Origin: Sordaria brevicollis
Lineage: Eukaryota > Ascomycota > Sordariomycetes > Sordariales > Sordariaceae
Assembly: GCA_033439795.1 (NCBI GenBank)
Contig: JAUTDP010000014.1
Coordinates: forward strand, 124,001 to 188,000
Direction of reading: 5' to 3'
DNA: 64,000 nt
Shown: piece after piece, positions 34,646 through 48,150 of the stretch
Numbering within the stretch: position 1 is the stretch's first letter
Layout of the letters: every line of letters starts with the position of its first letter
Position numbers and translations under genes: made by a program
The notes under the pieces: model-generated
Database searches by the model: none
What the model was told of the DNA's origin: nothing
Seen by the model: the letters and a program-made list of their open reading frames with translations, nothing else

Positions 34646-36093
34646 ATGTCGGACGCCGCTTCTCCGGCGGGTTCCCCTACTGCCGAACCCACTGAGCATC
34701 GCGACGAAGAACAGGTCAACGAGACGAACCAGGATGACGGCAGCAATCACGGAGGCGACGATGGAGATAATAATGATGAAGGCAATGACGGAGAACACAA
34801 TGATAAGGACTCTGATGTCCTGTCTGAGATCGACGAGGAAGAGTTTGGTGATGAGGAAGAACGGCCCGTCGACATCGACGAAAATGTGGCCATGAAACTG
34901 AAGGCGAGGAGGAAGACGACTACAGAGACGACAAAGAAGCCAAAAGAAGGACGGAGGCCCAAGAAGCGGTCGCGTGGCGACGATGACGTCGATGGTGCGG
35001 ATGACGACGGCGAGCGCCGACCACGCAAGGTTCGCGCCGAGGGCGAGAGGCGTGCTAGGAAGGAGGAAGAGGATCGGGCAGCACAGGCGGAAGAGAACCT
35101 CACCCCAGATGAGCGGAGACGACGCGCTTTGGAGCGCGCCATCGATGCTGCTGTCAAGAACCCCACCAAGCGCAGGCGAAAGAAGGACGATATTGTGAGG
35201 ATTCACCAATGCAAACATTGTGCAGCTTTCTCGTGCAGGTATGCTGACCGACATTTGAACAGGATCTGGAAGAGGAGACGGACGAACAGATCGCGAACCT
35301 GAAGGTCGCCATGGAGAAGGCCTGCGTAGCCGACAACGAAGCCCGCGAACAAAAGCAGCCCGCCGTGCACAAGCTCAAGCTTTTACCCCAAGTTACCGCC
35401 ATCCTCAACCGGACCGCGATTCAGGACTCCGTACTCGACCCCGAGATCAACTTCCTCCAGTCCGTCAGATACTTCCTCGAGCCTTTGAACGATGGAAGTC
35501 TGCCTGCATACAACATTCAGCGTGCCATCATGAGCGCGCTCATGAAGCTGCCCATCAACAAGGATGTGCTTCTGAGCAGCGGCATTGGCAAGGTCATCGT
35601 CTACTACAACAAGAGCAAGAGCCCCAGCGCCGACATCAAGCGTGATGCGGAGCGGTTGCTAGGCGAATGGAGTCGCCTGATCCTGAAGAGGACTGACGAC
35701 TACAAGAAGCGTCATATTGAGATGCGTGAGATCGATGTCGGGTATGTTACTCCCTTTATCCATCTTCTTTTCATCCACCACGATTGCTAATACCTCCTTT
35801 TTCTTAAAATCAGTGCCGTGAAGCTAGGCCAGCGCGATCCCAGCGGCTCCCAAGTGACGCTGACCCAGCGTCCGGCCGGCAAGTCCCGTTACGAGATCGA
35901 GCGCGAGCGGGTTCTCGCTCCCGAGGTGCGCAACAACAACCGCGCCAGACCCGTCGGCCTTCCCGCCAGCTACACCATTGCTCCTAAGAGCACTTATATC
36001 CCCGGCCAGCAGCCGACCGATCATCGTCCCATTGGCCACAGCGGTCACGAGGCTTTCAGAAGGATGACCCAGAAGGGCAAGGGAAAGCGCTAG
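34646..36093 (+). CDS. IWS1: Transcription elongation factor IWS1/Spn1
   Basis: IWS1 binds Spt6 and RNA polymerase II and links elongation to mRNA processing and chromatin. Three exons: 34646-35194, 35263-35741 and 35814-36093, 435 residues. The N-terminal third is acidic (DEEEFGDEEERPVDIDE) and then strongly basic (KKPKEGRRPKKRSRG, KNPTKRRRKK). The central TFIIS N-terminal-like domain is clear: AVHKLKLLPQVTAILNRTAIQDSVLDPEINFLQSVRYFLEPL ... LPAYNIQRAIMSALMKLPI ... LLSSGIGKVIVYYNKS ... RLLGEWSRLILKR. The C-terminal part (RPAGKSRYEIERERVLAPE, HRPIGHSGHEAFRRMTQKGKGKR) is typical of the family. Length and domain position agree with other fungal IWS1 proteins. It shares its promoter with the Brl1-like gene. 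Confidence 0.94.
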
Positions 36094-37159
36094 AAGGATG
36101 CTTGATATCTTGTTGCTCTCGGTAATCGCTTGAGACGGTAGCAGTATGACACAATATGATACACTCTGAGCAGCACTGCTTTGGTCAGGCCTCCATTATC
36201 ATGGCTGGGGCTCAACCGAATTCCGGGCAGACAGATGAACGGGAAGGAAAATCAAGAATTATCGGCGGTGGAAGGGCTGAAGGACCATAAAGGGTTCCAC
36301 GTGGAACAGAAAAAAGACCAGTTCAGTACCACTGCTTCAATGGGGAAAATGATATGGTTAGATAGGGACGGTTCCTCTTATGGTTATATTCACCGACGAT
36401 ACAACAGGTGTGGGCTTTCTGTTTTCGAGGATACAAATAGAAGGAATGGAAGGAGGCATATGGGCAAGTAAGTTGTACGTTACGCTACATAATCGTTTGC
36501 ACATGCCTTCGAAGACTACCATCAATCACTCTCCAGACAGTATCATACTTTGTCATGTGCACTATACATGGCCGGGCAGTATCATAGAACAGGGGAAGAT
36601 CTGGGAAAGTCTAATTCAGGTGATTTTTGAAAAATTCGGGTAGTAAAACCCATTTGTGATAAAGTCTTTATAAAATGTGAAAGCCTGCCTGCAGAATGAG
36701 CGTCCGTCCACATCTTCGCTGCATTATACCAAACAAACATGTGAAAAAAAGTAAAGAGAAAATAATGCACTGTCTCTGCCTCCGCCTCCGCCTCTCTGTT
36801 TGTCTCTCTCCAAGATGTGGGTGTAGGTGTGGGTGTTCTCGCTCAGGAATTGGTAGTGTAGTAGTAAGTGTAAGTAGTGTCCATATAAAAACCACCTAGC
36901 TCAGCTAGCTAGCTCGCTTTCTTCCTCCGGGCCATCCATGGTTTCTTTCACATTGTTCGTTTCACCTCAGCTAACCTCCCGCCGTCCCTCTCTTCCTGTC
37001 TTCTCTCCATACGAACCTTAGCCTCATCAATCCCGCCACCTACCACCCATCCACCATCCACCACCCTGTCCAGTCCAGTCCAGCCCAGTCCATCCCAGTG
37101 GTTGTCACTCGGTCCGTCCACGTATAAACAAGCAAAAACAATCAAATCAAACAAGAAAT
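36094..37159. other. Convergent intergenic region between IWS1 and the SRPK-like kinase
   Basis: Contains short AGCT repeats near 36899-36915 and C/T-rich sequence. No gene was recognised. Confidence 0.5.
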
Positions 37160-40197
<3,038 letters not shown>

Positions 40198-40367
40198 TCT
40201 GTGGTAACGATAGGCTTCAACCCGTCCTTTTTCCTTTTGTTATTTTGTTGGGTATTGTTGCTGCTGGTATTCTTGTTCGAATTGCCGTTGGAGACAGTCG
40301 TCGCGGGGGATGAAGCTGCCTGAGCCGAGGTTTGCGCCGTGCTACTGGATTGTTGCGATCCGTTCAT
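40198..40367 (-). CDS. Possible first coding exon of a small Ser/Asn/Gln-rich protein
   Basis: From ATG at 40367-40365 the frame reads 56 codons, a Ser/Thr/Ala/Asn/Gln-rich tract ending in a basic KRKKDGLKPIVTTE motif, and runs into a consensus donor GTAAGT at 40197-40192. The distinct last motif and the strong donor suggest a spliced gene. Candidate acceptors (a CACAG near 40050) give frames without recognisable character, so the rest of the gene is unresolved. Unspliced, the frame stops within a few codons. Confidence 0.35.
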
Positions 40368-43165
40368 TGTTTGTAGTAGTATGTATGCACGAGGCAGGTT
40401 ATTGTCTCGACGATGCGGGCCGGAGCGCGGTAGGACGAAACGGAAATTCGAAGTCGCGATCGAGGCTTGTTGATAGTGGTGAGGAGTGCGCGAACTTGCG
40501 AAAAGGTCGTCGCCGTGAGTACTGTAAGGTTCAAAGTTGATGATCGATGGCTGTGGGGAGCACTGGAGCAAGTGAAGGCCCAAAATGCGATGCGACGGCG
40601 GCTAGCAGTGGAGTTGCAAAGATGGTGGAAGTGGAAGTCTCAAATCTCACTGCCCTGTCTGGCTCTGGTCTGACGGTTTCCCTTGTTAGCTCCTGATGCC
40701 TTGGGGGCATTGAGTCATCAAAACAGGTTCAGGTGACGAAACGCGACTGATCTGGCGTCCAGTATCATAGGATAGATGAAAGGGTTCGGGTGCAAAGTCG
40801 TGTAAATCCAGGTCGATGGGGCAACGGGATGAAAAATCAGGTACGCGTTCGACCCTCGAGTCGCCTCTTAGCTTGCTGCTGTCTGGTCGCTGTGTGTGTC
40901 GTAGTGGTGCGCATATCAGAGAGACACAAGAGGTAGCCCAATTGTTGCGGCAATCGAGTGAATTTTGTTTTGCGCCAGTGAAATCGTCTCTCGTCGCCGG
41001 TCGACCATCCGAATGCCCCTGGCAAACTGAAAAGCGAAGATGATGGATGTGTATGGATGGATCGCGCAGTGGCGGATTTTCAGGCCAAGAAGCGTGGAAG
41101 CAGCAGTAGCACCCCGCGCCTCTGTGAAAATCCGCGCCAAGCAACACAACCTAACGACAAGCTTCTGTATGACTAACCTGGAGAAAGACGCCTGTGATAT
41201 TCTAGTTCTTCTAGAAGGAATATAGTCGAGTCGTCGCAAGTCAAACAATCGACAATACCGGTATATCGATCCAAGTGGTCGTCGAGTGGGTTTCGTTGCT
41301 GTCGTTGTTCAAAACACCAAGCAGTCAGGGCTGGGGTCTCTATGGGCCTAGTTCTATAGATGGAGACAAGGGTTCTCTTGGCTCGTGATAAAATGGACTG
41401 GGGGGAAAAGAGTAGCAGAGGGTACTATCGTTACGGCTTTTGGTTGAACGAGTAAAAAGATCTTTGTCGGTGTCGGGTGGTTGGTTGGTTGGTCAAAAAG
41501 GACAAGATTCCCCGTGTCGGTCGAATTATTCACGATCTTCAAGTGCGGGAAGTGGACAAAAAAAGAAGACAAAGTAGAACGAAAAGAAAGAAAAACAGAA
41601 GCCCAGTCGGAGCTTGTTTCGCGCCGGCCGCAACGTGACAAGGACGTCATCTAGTAATAAACCCAGCCGCTGCCCGCCAATGCCGCAGCGCTGCTGCAAG
41701 ACTTGCTGCAGTGCCGCCGTAGGACAGCCAGACGGGAAATGTGCCTGGCCCTGCTTGGTTGCGATCAACAACCTCTTCCTTTTTGCTTCCATGCTAGGTA
41801 TGTCCGAATAAAGACTGTCATACAAGTATGTAGATACCTACACTTATCTTGACAGTAGGGTGGTTGGTAGTTGTTCAGAAGAAGATCGTTTTGTCCTCCT
41901 CAGTCCATGTGGTACAGGCAAGTATCTTTGGTAAGATGCATTGATGACAATGCGCCGGGAGGGTGGTACCTGGTCGGCGCGGTATCATGGGTTTAGACTT
42001 GGAAGGTTGGGTATAAGTCGCATAGAGCGCAAAGTTACCTACAAAGTATAAGGTTCCTAGCAGTACTCGAGCAGAACATAAGACAAGCGCAAAAGCACGC
42101 AATGCAAAAATTGGCGCACCCAACAGATATATGCCTGTACCGCATGGAAGTTTAGGTTGCGCCTCCGATATGTCGATTTGCGACGTATTCAGATGTACCT
42201 ACACTAACAAGGTTGGTAGGGGTAAGTTCCAACTTCACGTTCGTCCAACGTGACTTGCCCGAATACACCTGCCTCCATGTAACTTCTGATCTTTGCAAGA
42301 GGGGCCGTCGAGGGTGTTCTCCCGTAACGGTTCTTCTTCATCCAGGGGCTGTGCACAGTCAGGTTAGGTCCCGTCAGTCCAAACGTTTCAACCAATCCGT
42401 CTTCCCATGTCTGTCGTCGCAAGTCGCAAGTCACAACATCTTGATCTCTCGCGACCCGGCGGGTGACTATTTTGGTAGCCAACGGGGTTCATCACACCTC
42501 TACTACGTAGTTTGATTGTTAGCACGGGATTTTGCAACGCTTTTTGAACGACTCAACCACTTGTCTACCAACTTTTATAAAAGAATTGGGTATCAACCCG
42601 ATACGTGTCTGACCCTCTATACGCATTAGCCGATTTTTTGTTTTGAACGTAGCTATTTCGTTGTATTTGGGGTATATTTTTGCTGACCTTGTCGTGAGAA
42701 CCGCACTAACACACGAACTAGCATGGAAACATAGTCTTGCACCTGGCACCGGTTCAGAGTTCGGGCCAGTTTGTCACAGCTGCCCGTTATTCTGTTTCAC
42801 ATCACGACACCTAGAGGTGCCCAGCTCCGATTCATTTTCTTTCGTAAATAGACGGGAGCTGTCTATGCGTGCGCAGGTTGGCTCCATTTCTCATTCCACA
42901 TCCCGTCTTGATCCTTTGTCACAAGAAAGCAAGTAATGGATGGGAAGCCTTGCTGCTGTCGAGATGCCGAACATTCAGAAACAAACAATGGCAGGAAGCT
43001 GCTATATTTATAGAACCAGCCTAGGTGCATCAAGGCTATCAGAAGGACCTCCTAAACTTATTCATACATTGACTTGCACCAAGACATAGTGCAGGTTTAT
43101 TGCTTATTATCTAGTACCATAGCTTGTCCTCTGGGCCATCACAGTTCATCGCATTCACTTTCATA
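40368..43165. other. Intergenic, no recognisable gene
   Basis: A 2.8 kb stretch up to the transposon-like element. Short open frames on both strands lack motifs. No tRNA or 5S rRNA was recognised. Confidence 0.45.
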
Positions 43166-43190
43166 CAGTAATTATCCCTGCAGTTGCAAG
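43162..43190 (+). repeat. Left terminal inverted repeat
   Basis: 29 bases identical to the reverse complement of 45350-45378. The repeat proper probably starts at 43166; the four outer bases include the TA duplication. Confidence 0.92.
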
Positions 43191-43249
43191 TGGGGCGTGC
43201 AGCCGGAATTTCTAGCAAAAGGGGGTGACTTGCAAAAAGGGGTTCCTTA

Positions 43250-45172
43250 TACTTAAATAGCTAAAAACACATACATTTTTACCCTTTTTTACATCCCAAC
43301 ATCCTATCGATTATCACCTACGTTTTATTATTATTTCTCCAACCCTCTACAATCTATTTCATCCTCCTTAATTACTAGATCTCTTTAAATTTGAGACAAT
43401 CTTTCTCAAAAGCCTAATCTAGGATATCCTCTATATATTTCACTACCTCTTTGCTCGAAATCGTAACGGGTAACGGTATATTACAATCCTCTTCGTCCTC
43501 TTCTTCTAATTATTTCTTACCGTTTTCAACTTGCCAATCTAAAATGATAACGTAAAGTACCTTATTAGTTATTTTTAGCTCTTAAAGTACTTTATTCTCG
43601 TCTTCTAGGTTGAGGAAATTCGAAAACGTTATACGCTCTCGAATAAGTACGAAATAATTTACGCGCTCAAAGAAATTATTTACGTCTATTAATATATTTT
43701 TAATAGCCCCTATTATTTCTAACCTATTTATAATTACTATAGATTTAATCTAATAATTATAGATAATTTCCTTCTTCACTTCTAAGAACCAAATCTATAA
43801 GGTCCACTTTAGAGCAATCTTAAGATTCATCTCAAAAATATAATCTTTAGCGGTAGAAGTCTCTATAAATTGGTTATATATCTAATATAAAAAGAAACGA
43901 CGGTAATAGGTTTTAAAAATATTAATAATACCTTAATTTATCGGCTAATATATAAATGTAACGTTAGAGGGTAAGAATTTAATAATAATATTGGAAGGAA
44001 GAAATATAAATTTAACGCTAAATTCGTAAATAAATAAGCTATCGAAAAGAAAGAATATACGTTGCCTGGGTTTTTTACGTACGATATACGTATAAAACGA
44101 TTAGAGTTATTTTTCTATAACCTTGCCCGTTATTTACGCGTTATTGTTAATTCTCTAAATAATTCGTATAGTAGTAAAATTAAACCCGCGTAACGTACAA
44201 GGTTATTTAAAGTGGCCGATAGCCTAAACGTTATAAAACTCATCCCTAATATTATTTATTGTAAACGCTAGCGAAATTCGTAATTTATTTTTCTTTACGC
44301 CCGGGCGGGTCTTTGAAGTAAGTTAATAAAAGGTAGTACGCCGCTAGAATAATCCGGTTTTATTTATATTATATCGGTTACCCTTAGGAATAATAGCGGT
44401 AAGAATTCGTATCTCCTTTATAATTTAACGAATTTTAATATTATTTTTAGGTATTTCTATTACCTCTCTATAGAAAACTCGTTCGTAAATATAATATTGT
44501 ACCCTAAAAAGAGTATATTATTTTCTTCTAAAAGGAAAATAAGTATTTTAATTAATAGGCTCGTTATTACGGGCTTCTAAGTACTCTATCTATATCTCCC
44601 TTACTTTTTATTATAAAAGTTTAATAGAAGTATTTATATTTTACTTCTTTAAATTAATTTACTAACGAAATAAAATAGTTTCGAAAACTAGCTATTACCC
44701 AACCCTTATACATTTTATATTAAGCTATATTATAAATTCGTTAATGTAGGTAAAAGCGGCGGGGTTTTTTATTTTATCGAAATATCGAAAAATAGAATAA
44801 TATAGGATATCGACGCTCTATTTCCCTTAGATTTAATGGGCAATATAATTAAATAACGGCTTTGTAGGTTATTAATTAGCCTATTATTAGAATTGTAGCC
44901 GTTAATCCCAAATTAACGTAGGGTTTTTAATCTTAGGTATCGTACTATAAAGATAATTAACGAGGATTTAAATTACTAATAGATTTATATAGGGAGTAGG
45001 TCGTATAGAAATAGGGTTATAAGTAATATACTTTTAAGGTAGGCAAAACGGTTATATTAAAAGAGGTGGGTAAAAGAAAAAGGGTGGGCAAAAGAGGGTG
45101 GGTAAAATAAGGGAAATAAGGGGAAATAACTATATTAATATACTAGGATCTGGAAATTTCTATAACCCTAAC
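43250..45172. repeat. AT-rich RIP-mutated block
   Basis: Nearly 2 kb rich in TpA and poor in CpA and TpG, while CpG (ACGT, TACG, ACGA) is retained. This is the pattern left by Neurospora RIP, which converts CpA to TpA in duplicated DNA during the sexual cycle. All six frames are broken by frequent TAA and TAG. Remnants on the minus strand give no safe match to a transposase. Such blocks are usually methylated and heterochromatic. Confidence 0.85.
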
Positions 45173-45179
45173 CCTTATT

Positions 45180-45256
45180 TTGACGGCCCGAATGCACCTG
45201 TTAGAAGTCCTAAATGGGCTATTAGCACCCCCCTAAATGCAAAAACGGGCCGTCAA
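45180..45256. repeat. Internal inverted repeat, 11 bp arms
   Basis: TTGACGGCCCG at 45180-45190 is the exact reverse complement of 45246-45256, with 55 bases between. Both arms are followed inward by a TGCA-containing stretch. It lies just outside the mutated core. Confidence 0.85.
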
Positions 45257-45349
45257 CAATTGCAATAGTAGTTAGCAATCCTCCCCCGCGGACGGAATCC
45301 GTGCAGCCAGATTCCTGTGCAAAAGGAGGTGCTTTTGCATAAGGGGGGG

Positions 45350-45378
45350 CTTGCAACTGCAGGGATAATTACTGTATG
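45350..45378 (-). repeat. Right terminal inverted repeat
   Basis: Reverse complement of 43162-43190 without mismatch over 29 bases. Confidence 0.92.
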
Positions 45379-46741
45379 TCTACGTACTAACAACTTTGGT
45401 ACAACACGTGAAGTTTTAAGGATGGAACCTGCTAGCATCAGATGGCCCTGCGGCCAGGGGGACGTTCGTTCAACCCAACCCCTTCCCCCACCCCCGGGAC
45501 CCGCTTGGCAAGGCCCTTGTCTCCTGTCCTGTCCCTGTACCCCGCGGTGCCGTTCGTCGATATCAGTGGTCGGTTTGTCCGTTGTCCAGCTGTTTCCAGG
45601 CTGAACCAGGTTGGCCAACCTTTTCCCTTTCCCTCCCCCCAAAAAGGAGACTTGCGAAGCGGCTCATCTGCATTCTTTCGTCATCTCTCTTCCCATTCTC
45701 GTTCGGCGGTTTGTGAGCTGAGTCAAAGGTGAGAGGTCATCCCTGATTTGATAGTTCGCTCCGAACTTCGATTCGACTGAACTTCGTCTCCAACTATCTG
45801 GAGCCCATCTTAGACAGCAACAAGAATGAGGCCCATTCTGTCCCAAGTAACCTCAAGGATAACCACAACGCGAGAAGGTGACGACAATGTGTATATCATC
45901 AGTATCTCGTCGTTGGCGAGAAACATCCCATTTGCGTATCGCTCGTTATCTCTGGTGCTTTTTCTTGGGTCTGTGCTGCAATGTGACTGGATCCTGAGCG
46001 TTCACTTTGCTCTTAAGGCCAGGCCGGCCATCAAGTCCCAAGCTGTTGGGCAAAATGACTCGGCATGCTGTGAATATATGCCTTATCGCAAACATCCTTA
46101 TGCATGCCCCCCCATATCGCCTTCCAGAGTTCCGAGCGGCCCTGGATTTTACCAGGTGGATGCTGGCGTGTTCGCGAGAGACAGTTTAGTCGCTCAAATC
46201 CTCTTGACCCATATTCTTGGAAAGAACCTTCCAATCAGCGACTTTGTGTCAGAAGACTCCGCGGGTACTCGTACCGCGCTCTTGAAACGTCGTCAACGAG
46301 ACTGTAGAAGCTCAATCGTTCGTGCCGCAGTAAACAGCTCATTGCTGAAATTGTTCCTTCTCTAACACCACAGAGCTCCTTTCTCAACAGGCTGTCTCCT
46401 CCGCTTGCATGATCGGGAATGCTATGGCGTCATTCAAGTGTATGCCATGGCTGTATCTCATGACAGACGCAACACTGCGTCGACCATCTTCGAGTGTCAA
46501 CGTCGACAGCTATGGCCCTGGAGATCGGTCGCTGTAGTCGCGGTGTGCCTTCTCCTCCAGTTTCGGCTGGGATGTTATCGTTACATGGCCTGTCTGCGCC
46601 ATCTTTTCGTCCTCCAACTTGAAAAGGGCTTTGTCGTCGATTCGGCCAGGGTATCCCTTAGCGGGAGGATTGATAACTTCGATGACGGGCATCAATCGCT
46701 GCAGTATTTCGTTTTTCTTCTCCATAACGTGTCGTCGTCCC
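45375..46741. other. Intergenic right of the transposon-like element
   Basis: A plus-strand open frame at 45826-46365 and a minus-strand frame at 46510-46749 exist but lack recognisable domains. The latter directly overlaps the end of the rhodopsin-domain gene and might be an extension of it in another frame. Confidence 0.35.
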
Positions 46742-48150
46742 TCAACCATTTCCCAACTGCCAGTGTTTCATTTCGAACCGGTTGTTCAGCGGTCTCGCGG
46801 CATCCCGTTCGATATCTGTTTCGATCGATCGGTCCATAGTACTGCTGCTTGCCGGCGGTATTGCTAGGATACTTTGCTCGCTTCTGTTGTCGTGCTTTCT
46901 TTCGTTCCAGTCGGATCGGGCATGGCGTGCTGATGCCCCCGCTGATCGGTTACTGTCGACAACTATATCAATGCTCGGTCGCTCTGGAGTCTTGAAGGCG
47001 TGGATAAACAGGGCCCTGAGCGTGGGTATCGAGGCAGCCACGATGGTGCAAGCCCCCTCGGCAAAGCCCCAAACTACCAGAGGAAAGCCGTCGTCTGTTC
47101 AAACGGTCAGCACGCTTGCACACCAAGAATCTGGGGCCTGAGGGCGGGAATGGCGGAACTGACAGTTCCAATTATCACTCTCCATGCGGCTAATTGTCGA
47201 CACTTTTATGAAGCCTGCAATCCCGGCGCTAAGGGTTTCAACATTTATTAGCAGAGCTCCGGTAAATTATCCGTGGTCCCAGTGGGTTGAAGCTTTTTCA
47301 CGTACAAAACTCCCATACTCATGGCTATAGCCACGCCGACCTTTTCGCCTCGGTACATGTGGAATCGCAACAGGATTGGCCACGGGAGAAACGCAAGCAC
47401 AATGTCAACCAGGGCTGCGTAGACTAGAGAGGAAGGAGCATGGTTAGTCAATAGAGTGCTCATCAAGGTAACGTTTTAGGTCTGAGTACTCACTTCCTCC
47501 GGCAATGGAGTAGGCGAGGAAGGCTTTGGAGTCCCAGCACTTCTTATCTTCGATATGAGGGTTCCACGTTGCCTCTGCGGGGAGACAGCGTAGCCAGAAC
47601 ATAAAGGCGCTGCTGACCTGGCCGACCGACAAAGTGATGATAATGAACCATATGAATCGCTTTATCCAGCCATCCGTGAGGCGGAGAAGTGTCACGGCAA
47701 AGGATACCTTGCTGAGCATTGCGTGCAGGACTGATGTCGTGCCAGTGACAGCACCAAGAATCCCCAGATATTGCCAATTTGGAAGGGGAACATCTCTGGT
47801 TTGCAGCCCGTATCCCAGCAAGGCAGTGGCAGTGACAACGCAGGTGCTTATGCAGAGCAGAACCTGCGTGTTGGGTTTGTGTTAGCTTTTATCCGCACGA
47901 GGCAAGTTTTTGCTGAACCCAGGAACGTCTATTTGACTTGAAGATCCAAGAAGTAACGAAAGACAAGAAATAAGAAGCATACGTAAGATATAATCAGCAA
48001 GTGATCATCCCACCAAAGGTTGCGGCCACGAATGATTTTGCAGTACAAGCGCAGGCCTACGAAGACCGTGCAGATAGCTTGGAGAGTCCAAAATATAGCC
48101 AACAATGCCGCTCCTTGAGGGTTGGTAGACGGAGCAACAAAGACTGACAT
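46742..48150 (-). CDS. Seven-helix integral membrane protein, fungal rhodopsin-domain (Pth11-like) family
   Basis: Five exons: 48150-47983, 47863-47494, 47423-47306, 47228-47164 and 47094-46742, 357 residues; every junction keeps phase. Seven hydrophobic segments are visible, starting with AALLAIFWTLQAICTVFVGLRLY and ending VVWGFAEGACTIVAASIPTLRALF. Family motifs include WWDDHLLI, KVSFAVTLLRL, YAALVDIVLAFLPW and KVGVAIAMSMGVFAGIAGFIK; a Cys pair between helices 3 and 5 (RCLPAEATWNP...KKCW) is typical. The hydrophilic tail is intracellular by analogy. The family is large in filamentous fungi and includes Pth11-like receptors, but the ligand and role here are unknown; there is no CFEM domain at the N-terminus. 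The short fourth exon (65 bp) uses a weaker GTCAGT donor. Confidence 0.85.

Larger units (their letters stand above)
43166..45374. mobile_element. Terminal-inverted-repeat element with TA target duplication (Tc1/mariner or pogo-like), RIP-mutated core
   Basis: The two ends are perfect inverted copies: left 43162-43190 and right 45350-45378 (29 bp, starting CAGTAATTATCCCTG inside the TA). TA dinucleotides at 43164-43165 and 45375-45376 flank the element, as expected for a TA target duplication. CAGT at the tip and a TA duplication fit the Tc1/mariner superfamily, especially pogo/Fot1-like elements; the family call is an inference. No frame of 60 codons survives inside. The outer parts (about 43166-43245 and 45175-45374) keep normal base composition with CpA and TpG present, while the core is AT-rich and mutated, suggesting a second element inserted in a short one. 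Confidence 0.75.

Noticed and set aside
34622..35254. Hydrophobic 210-residue minus-strand frame resembling a membrane protein
   Set aside because: Antisense of the acidic/basic IWS1 N-terminus; complementing Asp/Glu codons yields Ile/Val/Leu artefacts.
43250..45172. Centromere- or mitochondrial-like AT-rich DNA
   Set aside because: The block is short, bounded by an inverted repeat, and keeps CpG, which fits a RIP-mutated repeat better.
45826..46365. 179-residue plus-strand frame right of the transposon-like element
   Set aside because: No domain or signal peptide, and composition unlike the nearby genes; not supported as a gene.
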